Source: Sinotaia quadrata
Lineage: Eukaryota > Mollusca > Gastropoda > Architaenioglossa > Viviparidae
DNA length: 64,000 nucleotides
Reading direction: 5' to 3'
Assembly: GCA_028829895.1 (NCBI GenBank)
Contig: CM054181.1
Coordinates: 9,509,001-9,573,000 of the forward strand
The position numbers and the translations under genes were made by a program. How positions within the stretch are numbered: position 1 is the stretch's first letter; each line of letters opens with the position of its first letter. Below, one piece after another: positions 14,501-29,100 of the stretch. The notes under the pieces were generated by a model. That model searched no databases, had not been told where the DNA came from, and saw nothing but the letters and a program-made list of their open reading frames with translations.

Positions 14501-17500
14501 ATATAATTTTTGGCATAGCAATAATGCAAAACTTAATATTTTGTGTTTCAGTAATAAAATATAATGAAGAATTTAATGTTTAAATTTTAATGAATGAAGG
14601 ACATAATTTTTGTATTATTAGTAATGAAGAACATAATGCTTTGTATTATCAGAAATGAAGAACATAATGCTTTGTAATATCATGAATGAAGAACATAATG
14701 CTTTGTATTATCATGAATGAAGAACATAATGCTTTGTATTATCATGAATGAAGAACATAATGCTTTGTATTATCAGGGATGAAAAACATAATGCTTTGTA
14801 TTATCATGAATGAAGAACATAATGCTTTGTATTATCAGAAATGAAGAACATAATGCTTTGTATTATCATGAATGAAGAACATAATGCTTTGTATTATCAT
14901 GAATGAAGAACATAATGCTTTGTATTATCAGAAATGAAGAACATAGTGCTTTGTATTATCAGGAATGAAGAACATAATGCTTTGTATTATCAGGGATGAA
15001 AAACATAATGTTTTATATTATCAGGGGTAAAAACATAATGCTTTGTATTATCAGGAATGAAGAAATAATGTTTTGTATTATCAGGAATGAAGAAATAATG
15101 TTTTGTATTATCAGGGGTGAAGAACCTAATGCTTTATATTATCAGGAATGAAGAATTTCATTAACTACTAATATTTTTGATTGAATAACAATACTTTTAG
15201 GAGTTTGGGGCTGAAGAGTGGTTTAGTGCTAATATTTTCTGGTTAACAATGATATACATAGAGAGAGTTTCCGCTGAACATTGGTTAAATATTAATGTTT
15301 TAAAATGCTAACAATAATTATTAAATTTGGGAAAACATTAGTTAACTACTAATATTTTTGATTGAATAACAATAATTTTTTGTTTGGGCTGAAGAGTGGC
15401 TTAGTGCTAATGTTTTTTGGTTCTAACAGTAATGTATAGAGTTTATGTCAAATATTATTGACTTAAAATGCTAACAATAATTATTAAGTTTGGGGTAAAA
15501 ATTGGTTAATTAGTAATATTTTTGATTGAATAACAATAATGTTTAGAGTTTGGGCTGAATGAATGGTTTACTACTAATATTTTCTGGTTCTAATAGTAAT
15601 ATATAGTTTTTGTGACGAATATTAATGTTTTAAAAATTGATTAAATTCTGATGTTTTGAGTGCTAATAATAATTGATAGAGTTTGGGTCGAACATTGCTT
15701 AAATATCATGTTTTGAAGTGCTAATAATAATTATTAAGTTTGGGCTAAAAAATTATTAGTTACTAATGTTTTTGAGTGTGAACAATGGTTTTTAGAGTTT
15801 GGGCTGAACATTGGTTAAATATTTATGTTTCAAAGTGCTAAAAAAATTATTAACTATTAATGTTTTTGAGTGCTAACAATAATGTATTGACTTTGGGCTG
15901 AAGATAGTTAAGAAAAATAGTAATTTACATTATCAGTTTGAATTAATAAAGTTAGGTTTGAACTATAGTTAATTATTAATGGGGTTTTTAACAGTCAGCA
16001 TTGCTCTGTAAAATTTGGACTGAATAGTAATTAAATATTACTGCATTTTTATAGACACTAATGTTTGTGCTGATTAGTAGCTAAGGAAATGGTGTTTGAA
16101 TTTTCATAGAAAATTATTCAGAAAAATAGGGAAAATCCAGTATTTTGTATTTTATTTATACAAAGGGTGAGCACAATATCTCTGTTCATGCTGGTACCCA
16201 TACTTCTTGTGGATAAAATAGGCTTTTATTTGTTTTTTCATAGAATTTGAGTTTTAATAAAAAGTTGGCTTTTCTGTGTGTATACAAATATTTTAATCAT
16301 AATTATAAAATAAGTATGTATGTTTTAGCAATATTTTACCATGCAACCCAGGGTACAATAAATTCATTTTAACAAACTATCAGACAGCTAGAACTGATAT
16401 TTACTTGGCTGATTGAGAATTGCCAGTCCAAAAATTTAAGCTTTGAGGATTCAAACTTTATATCAGGAGCTTGCTATGGTGGCGGAGTCTATAAGAATTA
16501 AAAAAATAACCAAGCACTTTCACTCACCACCTCCCCCCGCCAAAAAAAAATAATAATAAAAAACAAAAAAATCCCACCAACACCATAAAACAAACATTAA
16601 AAAAGCAACCAAAAGAAAAATAGACCAAGTAAATAACAACAGCAAACAGACAGACATTTTTTTACCCTTCTTGTGGCCATATAAGTGGAGAAAAACATTT
16701 ATTTCATTCTTTTATGCATAAGCTGATTTCCTTTCTAAAGGAAAAACATCCTTTAGTCATTTATTCAAACAGTCAAATGAAGTGACTGGACAGATTTGAT
16801 TCTATGTTAATGACATTAAATGCTATAAACATATTTTGCTGTATTCAAGCTAATAGGCTGCAGACAAGACAGTTTTGTTACTGGTTCATTTGGACAGATT
16901 ATTCATGATTTCTGCCTTTCTGACCATTATTATGCTTGTTCTGGACACTTGGACATTCATGTATCTTTTTCACTCTGCAATTGATGTCAGTCAGTGACAA
17001 ATGGAGAGCATATTAAAGTAAAATATATTTGTACATCTTATCCATTCATATAAAAAATTCACTGTTGTAATTTTATATTTTAATATTTTTTTTTACTCAA
17101 AGAGTATCTCTTAAGTAAAAAATAACTTTGAAACCTACAATCTCAACATTCTAAGGAATCATTTTAAAGTTTTATTGAATTAATGTGTAATTATATCCAT
17201 TGGCACAAAGACTGCCAACGAAAAATGTTAAATACAACAGTTTATTTTAAATAATTGTTTATTTGCACATCTGTTACAGAATGTTGCTCTACAGTATTTT
17301 ATTAGATACTGTAGACCTTAAAGATAATGTCCTCACTCTATAAACATTAAGATGGACTCAAAAGATAATTTGCTTGTACACATTACCAATTACTTCATGT
17401 TTAATTTTTCATATATGACTCTTACACCAATTTGTCTCAGTTCAAAGTAGTAACATTTCTTACCCTCAGCGTCAGTGTACCAAAGTAACTGGATGAGAGA

Positions 17501-20500
17501 GAGACATTTTTATCTCAATGGAAGAGTATTTGGGAGCTGTTTTGAGTTGTCTTCTCTTTGTCTGCTATTTTGCAGAAATGACTTGGTACAAAATGTCCAC
17601 TAACTCAAATCCTAGTTATATCTCTAACCCTAATCCTGCTGTAAGCCCTGCTTATTCATTCCTAAAGACACTGACTACAAGGAGGATGTATATTAGTGGT
17701 GAAGGCCATTCACATCTGAATCTTGACCTGTCAATCATTGCCTATTATCACAAGTGCATATGTTTTCCATAGTATTCACAAATCCACAAGATGAGCAAGT
17801 TCAGTATTATATAAAAGGTTTTATAAGTTAACATTGCATAATCTCTCTGACCTGAACTATTTATTATATAATCTCTTCCATAATATGACTATGTTTATCT
17901 AACTCTGGGTTACTTATCCATTCAGAAGTACTTGTTAATTGCTGGCACAAAGACCATCTAGCGGTGAAATTAGAATGCATGGCAAGTAATTTATTTGATT
18001 AAATTCTTAAATAGGTACCAGTTTTGGAAAGCATGGTACCTTTAATCATTAGTTACAGAATTGTGTTTACTATTAATTAATAATGAAAGAGTCAATTCTT
18101 AGTGAAGTGTGTTTTAAGTGACTTACTGAAACAATGGACAATAATATTGTAGTTTACGGGAAGAAGAGGAGAAAAGAATAGCTGAAGAAGAGATAAGGTT
18201 AGCACGAGAAGCTGAGAGGCTTAGGAGGATGGAGGATGGAGAAATTTTTGACGGTAAGATATTTGTCAGAGCTCTTTGAACTTTACAGGTTTTGTACTGT
18301 TATGAATCTCCTTATTGTTAGGATTCTTTACGACTTTTTATACTCTTCATACTTATGACTATTTATACTCTTCATACTTATGACTATTTCACTTACATAT
18401 GTATTATGGAACTGAAAGGAGTCAATTTAACAAAACACATCCTGATTAGAGTAATAGAAAATATAGTGTGTTGATAGTATTTGTTTCTTGAAAGTTTTGT
18501 TTTGGTTTGATTTTTGTTTATTTTTTTCATTTTTTATTGAATTTCCATTGATGGCAAATTGAGTCTAGATAAATGTGTTCTATTGATTTCTTAACTGATT
18601 GCATGCATTGTGTGTACACTCTGCACTTTCTATAATAATTATTCATTAATATGAATAATCTTAGTTGTAGTATTGGATACTATTATAAGTATCACTGCAC
18701 TCAGTCTGTCTATTAGTTTCTTTAGTATTTTCTTTAAGTCTAAGTCACTTTAAGTCATTAAGTCCAAGTGCACCCAATCAATCTCTCTTGGTTAGGTTCT
18801 TCTGTATTTAATGTTATTCAATTTTACTACATTCAGTCTGTCTATTGTGGTTAGGTTCTTCTGTAATTAATGTTATTCAATTTTACTACATTCAGTCTGT
18901 CTATTGTGGTTAGGTTCTTCTGTAATTAATGTTATTCAATTTTACTACATTCAGTCTGTCTATTGTGGTTAGGTTCTTCTGTAATTAATGTTATTCAATT
19001 TTACTACATTCAGTCTGTCTATTGTGGTTAGGTTCTTCTGTAATTAACATTATTGAGTTTAAAATTTACTCAGTCTGTCTATTGTAGTTAGGTTCTACTG
19101 TATTTAACATTAGTGAATCTAATTGCACTCACCCTATAAATAGGTTCTTCTGTACTTAATGTTATTAAGTCTAAGTGCACTCTGTCTATTGTGTTAGGTT
19201 CTTCTGTACTTAACGTTATTAAGTTTAATTGCACTCTATTGTGCTAGGTTCTGTACTTAATGTTAAGTCTAATTGCACTCTGTTGTATTAGGTTTGGTAC
19301 TTAACATTTTAAAGTCTAATTGCACTCTGTTATGTTAGGTTCTTCTATACATAATGTTATTAAGTCTACATGCACTCTGTGTATTGTGTTAGGTTCTATA
19401 TAATATTATTGCATTGGTATTGCTGTTGTGGTTAATAGTTATTTGATTAGGACATTAACATAACATTATAATTATTAATACTAATTTTTGTTTTGCTTCT
19501 TTTATATAACTAATTGACTTTTATAAAATATTTTAAAAAATACTATAACTTCTAAAAAAAAAAAAGTCAAGTTTATCGTACTACTACCATATTGGAAAAT
19601 CTTTTAGTTTTCATCATTTATCACCAGCATCATTTATTTGTCTCAGCATCACTGTTTTACTTTAAAGAATTTTGTTTTCTTGAGGTTTGTCTAATTGAAT
19701 ATGTAGTCTCCTGTATAAAAGTTCTCTAAAACATAATCTTTTCATTAGATAAGCATAACTGAGATGCATATATATAATGCTTATTATTCAGTAAGTTGTA
19801 AGATCTTGTGTTCTTTTTAGAAGAAGAAGAGCAAGAAGGGACAGAACCAAAGTCATCAGGAGATGAACAAGAACCCAAACCAATTGATGAATCAGAAGCA
19901 GTACCAAATGAAAATGAAGAAGGAGAGGTAAAAGCACAAGAAAATGAAGAAACTGTCCCCAAAGTACATTATGATAATGAGGAGAAAAAAATTGAAAAAA
20001 AAGAATCTGCTGAAGGTGACCTTACTCGAGGTAGGTGGATGATGGAAGTGTCTGAATAACAGCGTATACTGATCACTCAAGTTTACCTCAAAGGAATTTA
20101 CAAATGATATGCTTAAGTTGGTTTTATGAATTCCTAAAGGATATTGGCAGAGTTACAGCAATTTAAGAAAGATATTGACGTGATAACTTCAATTTATAGA
20201 AAAACAAGCATCAGTAATAGCTATAGCAATTAGCAGAGGACATTGGCAGTGGTTATAGCAATTTACAAATGACACTGATAGTAATGACACGAATTTATAA
20301 AGGACACTGACAGTGATTATAACATTTAACAACAGTCATTGACAGTGTGTACAGCATTTAACAAGTCATTGACAGTGTATACAGCATTTAACAAATCATT
20401 GACAGTGTCTACAGCATTTAACAAGTTTGTTTTAGTAATTTACAAAGGATATATATGCAGTAGATAAAAATTTACAAATCATATGATGACATTTATTTAC

Positions 20501-23012
20501 AAAGGATGTATTGGTAGTAGTTAGAGGAATTATTGGCAGTGGTTTCAGCTATTTACAGAGGGTGTATTAGTAGTTATCACTGGAATTTACAAGGGATATA
20601 TTAGCAGTTACATGAATTTATAGGGGATATATTAGTAGTGTTTACAGGAATTTACAGGGGATATATTGATGCTGTATACTGTATAGCAAAACCCAGCTAA
20701 AGTGAAAAAAATTCAAAAGTGGTTTTCCTGTAATTTTTGTAAAAATCTCATGTTTATTAAAAAAAAAAATTATGTCAGATAGTTTTTTCACTATACATTT
20801 TTTTAAAGTATGTCCCCCCCCCCCCCCCCCCGACTATTAAAGGGAATTTACAACTACAAATGGCTGTAGTGCAAAATTAATTTTAGTGTCTTTAGCCAAG
20901 TTTTGCCATGCAGCATCACATATTAGTAGTTATTACTGGAATTTACAGGGATATATTATTAGTGGTTACTGGAATTTACAGGGGATATATTATTAGTGGT
21001 TACAGGAATTTACAGGGAATATATTGGTAGTAGTTAGGAATTTACAGGTGGTCATTGTGGTTACAGGAATTTACAGGCAATAGTTAGAGGAATTTACAGA
21101 AGATACATTGGCAATAGAGCCATAGTTTTGTTTTATTATTTTGTCTTTAGTTTTCTTATTTTTCTTGAGCAGTTTGTATGAAGACTTTATTATGTATTTT
21201 ATGTGTAAATATTGTAAAACATTTAGATCTTTTATAGTAATAAGCACTCTTTTATTAAGTCATCTCAATTATTAATATTCAGCCTTTTTCTACAACATCT
21301 ATTGACTGTCAGTTATGAACCAAGATTTTGGAATCTTACCAAGATTCTGGGAGATCTAAGGTTTTACAAAGGTTGTGGGCACATCCAAGGAGTACTTCTT
21401 TAATAAGAGGGGCAAGTCTGTGGTTTCCATGTAGTTTGCTCAGAAAGCCTTCTAACTCAGATGTTATGTTTCCCAAGGCTCCTATCACTATAGGTATCAT
21501 TTCAGCCTTTACATTCTACAATCTCTGGATTTCTAATCTAAGATCTTGGTATTTTTCTATTTTTTTTTCTTTCCTTTGTTGTTATGTTTCTATCATTTGG
21601 ACAGAAATATCAATGATTGTTGCTGTTCTCTCGGACTTATTGAAAACTACAATGTCTTGATCTGCTCTTATCTTGAAGTCCCACAATATTTTGACTTCTT
21701 CTGTTTCGTTGACTGTTTCTAGTTGGTGCATCTATGCTCTTTCTGGGGTTTTTACTCCATAGTTTTTGCATAGATTGCTATGTATGAGTTTTGCCACTTT
21801 GTTGTGTCTTTTGGTGTATTCTGTTCCAGCTAGAATCTGACATCCTGACATTATTATTATTGATACAATTGAATATTGATTATTGTAGCTGGAATAGAGT
21901 TTTGTCTTTTATAGAAATCATCCTGATCTCCTTTATATTTGGATAAATCAATGTTATCTTTGTTTTAAATGGATAGGCAGTTTGATATTTATTATAACTG
22001 GACACTTTTATCTTCATTAAAAATGAACAGGTTTTTGATTTCTCCTGTAACTGGATAGACAGTTTTATCTTCATTATAAATAAACAGGTTTTTGATTTCT
22101 CCTGTAACTGGATAGACAGTTTTATCTTCATTATAAATAAAAAGGTTTTTGATTTCTCCTGTAACTGGATAGACAGTTTTATCTTCATTAAAAATAAACA
22201 GGTTTTTGATTTCTCCTGTAACTGGATAGACAGTTTTATCTTCATTAAAAATGAACAGGTTTTTGATTTCTCCTGTAACTGGATAGACAGTTTTATCTTC
22301 ATTAAAAATGAACAGGTTTTTGATTTCTCCTTTAACTGGATAGACAGTTTTATCTTCATTATAAATAAACAGTTTTTGATTTCTCTTGTAACTGGATAGA
22401 CAGTTTTATCTTCATTATAAATAAACAGGTTTTTGATTTCTCCTGTAACTGGATAGACAGTTTTATCTTCATTATAAATAAACAGGTTTTTGATTTCTCC
22501 TGTAACTGGATAGACAGTTTTATCTTCATTAAAAATAAACAGGTTTTTGATTTCTCCTGTAACTGGATAGACAGTTTTATCTTCATTATAAATAAACAGG
22601 TTTTTGATTTCTCTTGTAACTGGATAGACAGTTTTATCTTCATTATAAATGAAAAAGCAATTTGAATTATACTATGAATGGAATGACAGATTACAAAAGA
22701 ATCTCTTATAAATGAAGATGCAATCTGATTTCTTTCTGTAACTAGACAGACATTTTATCTTTGTGATAAATGGATATGAAATCTGATCTCCTTTGTAAAT
22801 GGACAGGCAGTTTTATAAAAGTAATAGCAAATCTTATCTCTCTTATAAAGGGACTAAATAGTTTTATCTCCGTATCTAAGTTTTAGATGAATATATAATC
22901 TGATGTCTTTTCACTCTGCTCAGAAGTGAATACTGAAAAGAAATGTTATCATTTTATAAATGAATATTGCTGTTTATAACTGGATACAGCTGCACACAAA
23001 TACACATACATG

Positions 23013-23062
<50 letters not shown>

Positions 23063-23064
23063 TG

Positions 23065-23105
<41 letters not shown>

Positions 23106-26100
23106 ATATCATGTATTTATATAAGGTTTTCCCTTCTGTAATTGTATGTTTGTTTCAGAGACTTCATCCATGCTAGACATTGATGCAAGTGATGAGGTAA
23201 AATTTGCTTATTGATGCAAGTAATTAGCTCTTTGATGAAATGATTGTCATTCATATCTTAGTCATTTAAGTAGTTGGTACCCAAATAGTTATGATGAAAT
23301 GATTTTCATTTATGCTTTGGTCATCCAAATAGTTACTCAAATAAAATGATTTTCATTTTAAACCTTGTTAAGAGTTAATTTTTTAATAAAATGATTGTCA
23401 GTCAAGCCTACATTATTAAATATTTAATATATTGATTGACTCTCTAGACTCATTATCCTAAATAGTTAATTTTATAATAAAATGATTGTCATCCAAGCTT
23501 GGTGACCTACATTATGAAATATTTATTGATTGTCATTCAACCCTTGGTGACTGGCATTATTAAATCTTTAATATATTGATTATCACTCAACCCTTAGTGA
23601 CAATAATTATTAAATCTTTAATATATTTATTATCACTTAAGCCTTGGTGATTTTAAGTAGTTAAGTCTTTAAGATAGTGGTTTTCAGTCAAGCTTTGGTG
23701 TGTTAAATAGTTTATATTTTATTAAACTGATTGTCACTCAAGCCTTGGTAACCTAATTATTTAGTGTGCTGAAGGTTGAAATTAAAGATAATAAGTTTAG
23801 GATGGAATAAGATAATAAAAATCACATTTTTACTTATTATTTATTTTAAAAAGTGAAAGTACTAGAATATATGATTTTTATCTTTAATGCAAAACTATTT
23901 TAATTCATGACTAGAGTTATCTTTCCTGAACCTATCCATTTCCAGAACATGACTGTTGTACCACTGTTGTAAATTAAGTCATTGACAATTTTATATTTCT
24001 GAGATTGAATCATTTATTAATAGGTGTGTTAGGTGAATTTTGTATTGTATTCAGTATTGCATTTATTTGTACTTAGTTTATATGTTTCACTTTGGTCCCT
24101 AAAAACTGAACACAAAATTTGTCTGATTTTAGGTTTTCAACATTTTTCTAAGAATTTGGTTTGAAATTTAAACAAAAAACTTATATTCTTCATGAGCCAT
24201 GAAATCTTACTCAAGTGAAATAATAAAAAATTCAATGTACTTTTTATTTGGCATTTTATTCTTACTCTAAGTACATTGAATTTTTTATTATTTCACTTGA
24301 GTAAGATTTCATGGCTCATGAAGAATATAAGCCTTTATAATTTATTTTCCAAATATTGAATAAGTTCTTGTAGCCTGAATGTCTAAAGGTTAATGACTAG
24401 TAGTTCACCAACACCTTTTTACTAGTAGTTCACCAACACTTTCTTACTAGTAGTTCACCAACACCTTCTTACTAGTAGTTCACCAACACTTTCTTACTAG
24501 TAGTTCACCAACACTTTCTTACTAGTAGTTCACCAACACTTTCTTACTAGTAGTTCACCAACACCTTCTTACTAGTAGTTCACCAACACTTTCTTACTAG
24601 TAGTTCACCAACACCTTCTTACTAGTAGTTCACCAACACTTTCTTACTAGTAGTTCACCAACACTTTCTTACTAGTAGTTCACCAACACCTTCTTACTAG
24701 TAGTTCCTCAATGCCTTCTTATTAGTAGTTCATTTTCCTCTCAGGCAGGCCTGGAACTTTTCTGTCCATTGTGACATTTTCCTGCTTGAACAGGTCATCA
24801 AGATATTACAACACATTTATTTTCTTCCCCTGTCAAGAGATGCTGGCATTCAGACAAAGATTGTGAAGAACGAAACAAATCTGTGCTTCTAACTTCTTGG
24901 GTAGCTATCTCTGTTAGTTTTCAGGATGGAATTTCATCTGGCTGAATTTATAGGGACCTTGGATTGGAAATACTCAATTCCATAAGGCTATCTATATGTT
25001 CAAGTTATCCCTAACTTCTAGTATGCCAATAAATAGCAGCATCAAACTTGGCATTGGGTTCCAGAAACCAAATTTATTGGTTATTAACTTTCCTTGAGAT
25101 TACAGTGTTATGTGTTGAAAATCTCCATTCATCTCTCTCTGCTTTCACCATTGTCTTAACTGCAGGCAGTGCTAAAGCCTTAACCCTTTAATAAGGTACT
25201 CCCTCAGCCATAGGAAGGCTGTGCCATAACCTTCACCCCTCACTGAGATAGCAAGTAGAGTTCAAGAAATATGACATAATATATATATATATATTCTTAC
25301 TATGACATAACTCAGTATGACATCTGCTTTTTGTTGTTTGTTGAAATACATGCTGGGTGCCTGACTATCAACTATTCATCTGCCTTTAGCGACATGCTTG
25401 CTGGTATTAGATAAAGGGGTAGCTACAATTTTCTTAGCTATTTTTCTACTAAAACTAATTTGACTAGCATTTCATAAAACATGTCTCTTCATATTTTGCA
25501 TCAAGCGTGAATTGTGCATATGGGGTTCCATATCAAGTATATCAAGTATAAAGTATAAAAGGGGTGGAAATCAAAATATTCTTTGAGCAGCCACATTCAC
25601 AACAAAGGTAGGTAGACAGGACACTATCAGGTCAAAGAAAGAGGTAAACAGCAATGATGTCAACTGCAAATTTTAGAAAAAAATTAAGTCTTCCTTAACT
25701 TGGAGACAAACAAAAGGACATCAGGAATGATATCATACAACAAATGTTAAAAGTAAATAAGTCTTCCTTAACCTGGATACAGACAAAAGGACAACAGGAA
25801 AGATATCATACAACAAATGTTAAAAGTAAATAAGTCTTCCTTAACCTGGATACAGACAAAAGGACAACAGGAAAGAAAGGGTCCTAGATCAATGGTGTCA
25901 GATAAGTGATTCACATCTCCTCTGAGAAGCTGACACAGTGAAGAAAATTTACAAATTGCACATCCTGGCTTGCAACTGTCAGAAACAAATTAATATGTCA
26001 CATTATAACTTGGCTTGCAACAGTCAGAAACATGTCAATATTCACATTTTATCCTGGCTTGCAACAGTCAGAAAGGAACATAAACACATCACATTATATT

Positions 26101-29100
26101 CTGCTTACAACAGTCAGAAACATAACCACATCACATTATATCCTGGCTAGCAACAGTCAGAAATATGTGAATATGTCACATTATATCCTGACTTGCAACA
26201 GTCAGAAATAAACTTAACCATATCACATTATATCCTGGCTTGCAACAGTCAGAAACATAACCATGTCACATTATTCCTGGCTTGCAACAGTCAGAAACAT
26301 AACCATATCACATTATACCCTGGCTTGCAACAGTCAGAAACATGTAAACATGTCACATTATACCCTTGAATATGTCATATTATGCTCTGAAGCACCATGT
26401 GTTCTACCCTTGAATATGTCATATTATGCTCTTAAGCACCATATGTTCTACCCTTGAGATGCTATGTTACACATTTTGCAGATAAAAATTCCTGAGTGTA
26501 TCGAGATAGAGACATTCCAGAAATCCCTTCAGGAGTATGAAAAGGAGTACTCAAGTATTGCTGGCAGCATTCCAGTAGAACCAATTACAATTGAGATTGA
26601 GCGCAAGAAGATTGAGGCCGTGTTTGAAGAGATTGTAGAAAATATTGAAAGTAAGATCTCATTCTTGTTGTTAAGTAATATACAGGTTTTATTTTGAAAT
26701 GATAATTAACTTTCATTGCATTATTTGCTAAAATGCATGCATGCAACACTTATTTAGTGAGATTTACTGGAACCGGTTTTGGAGAATATGTAGTCGCCTA
26801 GATTTAACTTGAAGAATAGAGTTCTGAGGAACAGGACTCCCCTAACTAGAGAAGAGGATTGTTCATGTAGTAAATGTTTCTTTTACAAAAATTTAATAGT
26901 CAGAATTTTGAAAAATTTTTTTAGAACATGTCCTGAAGGACAGCAAATTAGTTCACAAGTTTAAAGGTCTGGGACAGATGAAAAGAATCATATTACAAGA
27001 AAAACATTGCCAACATTCATTACTGATATAAAATCTGAGAAAATCAGGAACATCTCTGTCAGCAATAAAGCATTTGGAGAACCTTTAGCAATACAGAGCT
27101 GTTCAAGAAGAAAAGAAAATTGTTTCCACATAAAATTCAATGTTAAAGCTATACATATTTCAGAAAATACCAAAAGTAACCAGTAATTCATTTATATATG
27201 TTAAAGCTATATCTACCTGTGAAAATAAAAGCACACACTGTTAAAGCTACAATTATTTAAGAAAATACCAACATAACCAGTAATTCATTCGTAGATGTTA
27301 AAGTTATACCTATTTCAGAAAATACCAGAAGTAATCTGTAATTCATTATAGATGTTAAAGTTATACCTATTTCAGAAAATACCAAAAGTAATTAGAAATT
27401 CATTTGTTGATGTTAAAGCTATATCTACCTGTGAAAATACTATAAATCATTTGCAGATGTTAAAGTTACACCTACTCTTGAAAATTCAAAACAAATAAAC
27501 AGTAAACCATTTGCAGATATTAAAGCTATACTTACCCTTGAAAATTACAAAAGAAACAAAGCAGTCAATCATTTGGAGATATTAACAGTATTTTTGTTGC
27601 AACTCAGAACCCTATACCTACCAGGCTTGGGAATATGCAGGAGCAGATGCAGATGAAGATGATGAGGATATTGAAGCATCTGGGCAAGGTGAAGAAGAGG
27701 AAGAAGAGGAGGAAGAGGAGGATGAGGTGAACAAATGACTTCTGTCTGATTACATTGTAATATGCTAAATAAATACAGTGATGACTCTTGATAATTGATA
27801 CACCTGTCTGACTAATGTGCTAAATAAATATAGTTATGACTCTCGATAATTGATACACCTGTTAGACTAATGTGCTAAATAAATATAGTGATAACTCTTG
27901 ATGATACACCTGTTTGACTAATGTGCTAAATAAATATACATGTAGTGATGACTCTTGATAATTGATACACCTGTTTGACTAATGTGCTAAATAAATATAG
28001 TGATGACTCTTGATGATACACCTGTTTGACTAATGTGCTAAATAAATATACATGTAGTGATGACTCTTGATAATTGATACACCTGTTTGACTAATGTGCT
28101 AAATAAATATAGTGATGACTCTTGATAATTGATACACCAGTTTGACTAAGGTGCTAAATAAATATAGTGATGACTCTTGATAATTGATACACCAGTTTGA
28201 CTAATGTGCTAAATAAATATAGTGATGACTCTTGATAATTGATACACCAGTTTGGCTAATGTGCTAAATAAATATAGTGATGACTCTTGATGATACACCT
28301 GTTTGGCTAATGTGCTAAATAAATATAGTGATGACTCTTGATGATACACCTGTTTGGCTAATGTGCTAAATAAATATAGTGATGACTCTTGATAATTGAT
28401 ACACCTGTTTGACTAATGTGCTAAATAAATATAGTGATGACTCTTGATAATTGATACACCTGTTTGACTAATGTAATACTTGCAACAGAAACATGTCAAC
28501 ATGTTGACTCTCAGTTTCACATTTTCCTTCAGTTTATCATTCTAAGGTTTTTTCCTCTTGAAATTTGTCAGAAATTTGATTGAATTACACTGTTTCCTTG
28601 TTAGCAAGGTGAAAGTAACACATGATTTTTAGATTTTAATCTTATTGTTAAACATTGATAAAAAAATTAATGAGGCAGTGTTTTGTGACTGCTTGTTGTT
28701 TATCTTAAGAAGCTTGCTGATACCTGTTTAATAACTTGTACATCATTTTACTCTGTCTGTAGCTTTCTGATATCTGTTAGTAACTTGTACATCATCTTAC
28801 TGTCTGTAGCTTTCTGATATCTGTTAATAACTTGTACATCATCTTACTCTGTCTATAGCTTTCTGATATCTGTTAATAACTTGTACATCATCTTACTCTG
28901 TCTGTAGCTTTCTGATATCTGTTAATAACTTGTACATCATCTTACTCTTGTCTGTAGCTTTCTGATATCTGTTAATAACTTGTACATCATCTTACTCTGT
29001 CTGTAGCTTTCTGATATCTATTAATAACTTGTACATCGTCTTTGTCACATGCCGGGTTATATTTAATGATCCTGTCACAGTATCAGACTCAAAATTATTA

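Noticed and set aside
17518..17772. 84-codon plus-strand frame in intron 6
   Set aside because: No recognisable domain, no codon bias, and no phase-compatible splice use with AK9 neighbours.
21880..22643. Long minus-strand open frames of 19-residue repeats
   Set aside because: They are the 57-bp minisatellite read in a frame where the unit is a multiple of three; no conserved protein features and located within an AK9 intron.
27735..28480. Many AATAAA signals inside intron 11
   Set aside because: They are part of the 55-bp unit; coding exons continue afterwards in frame, so they are not used as the main transcript end, though premature polyadenylation was not excluded.
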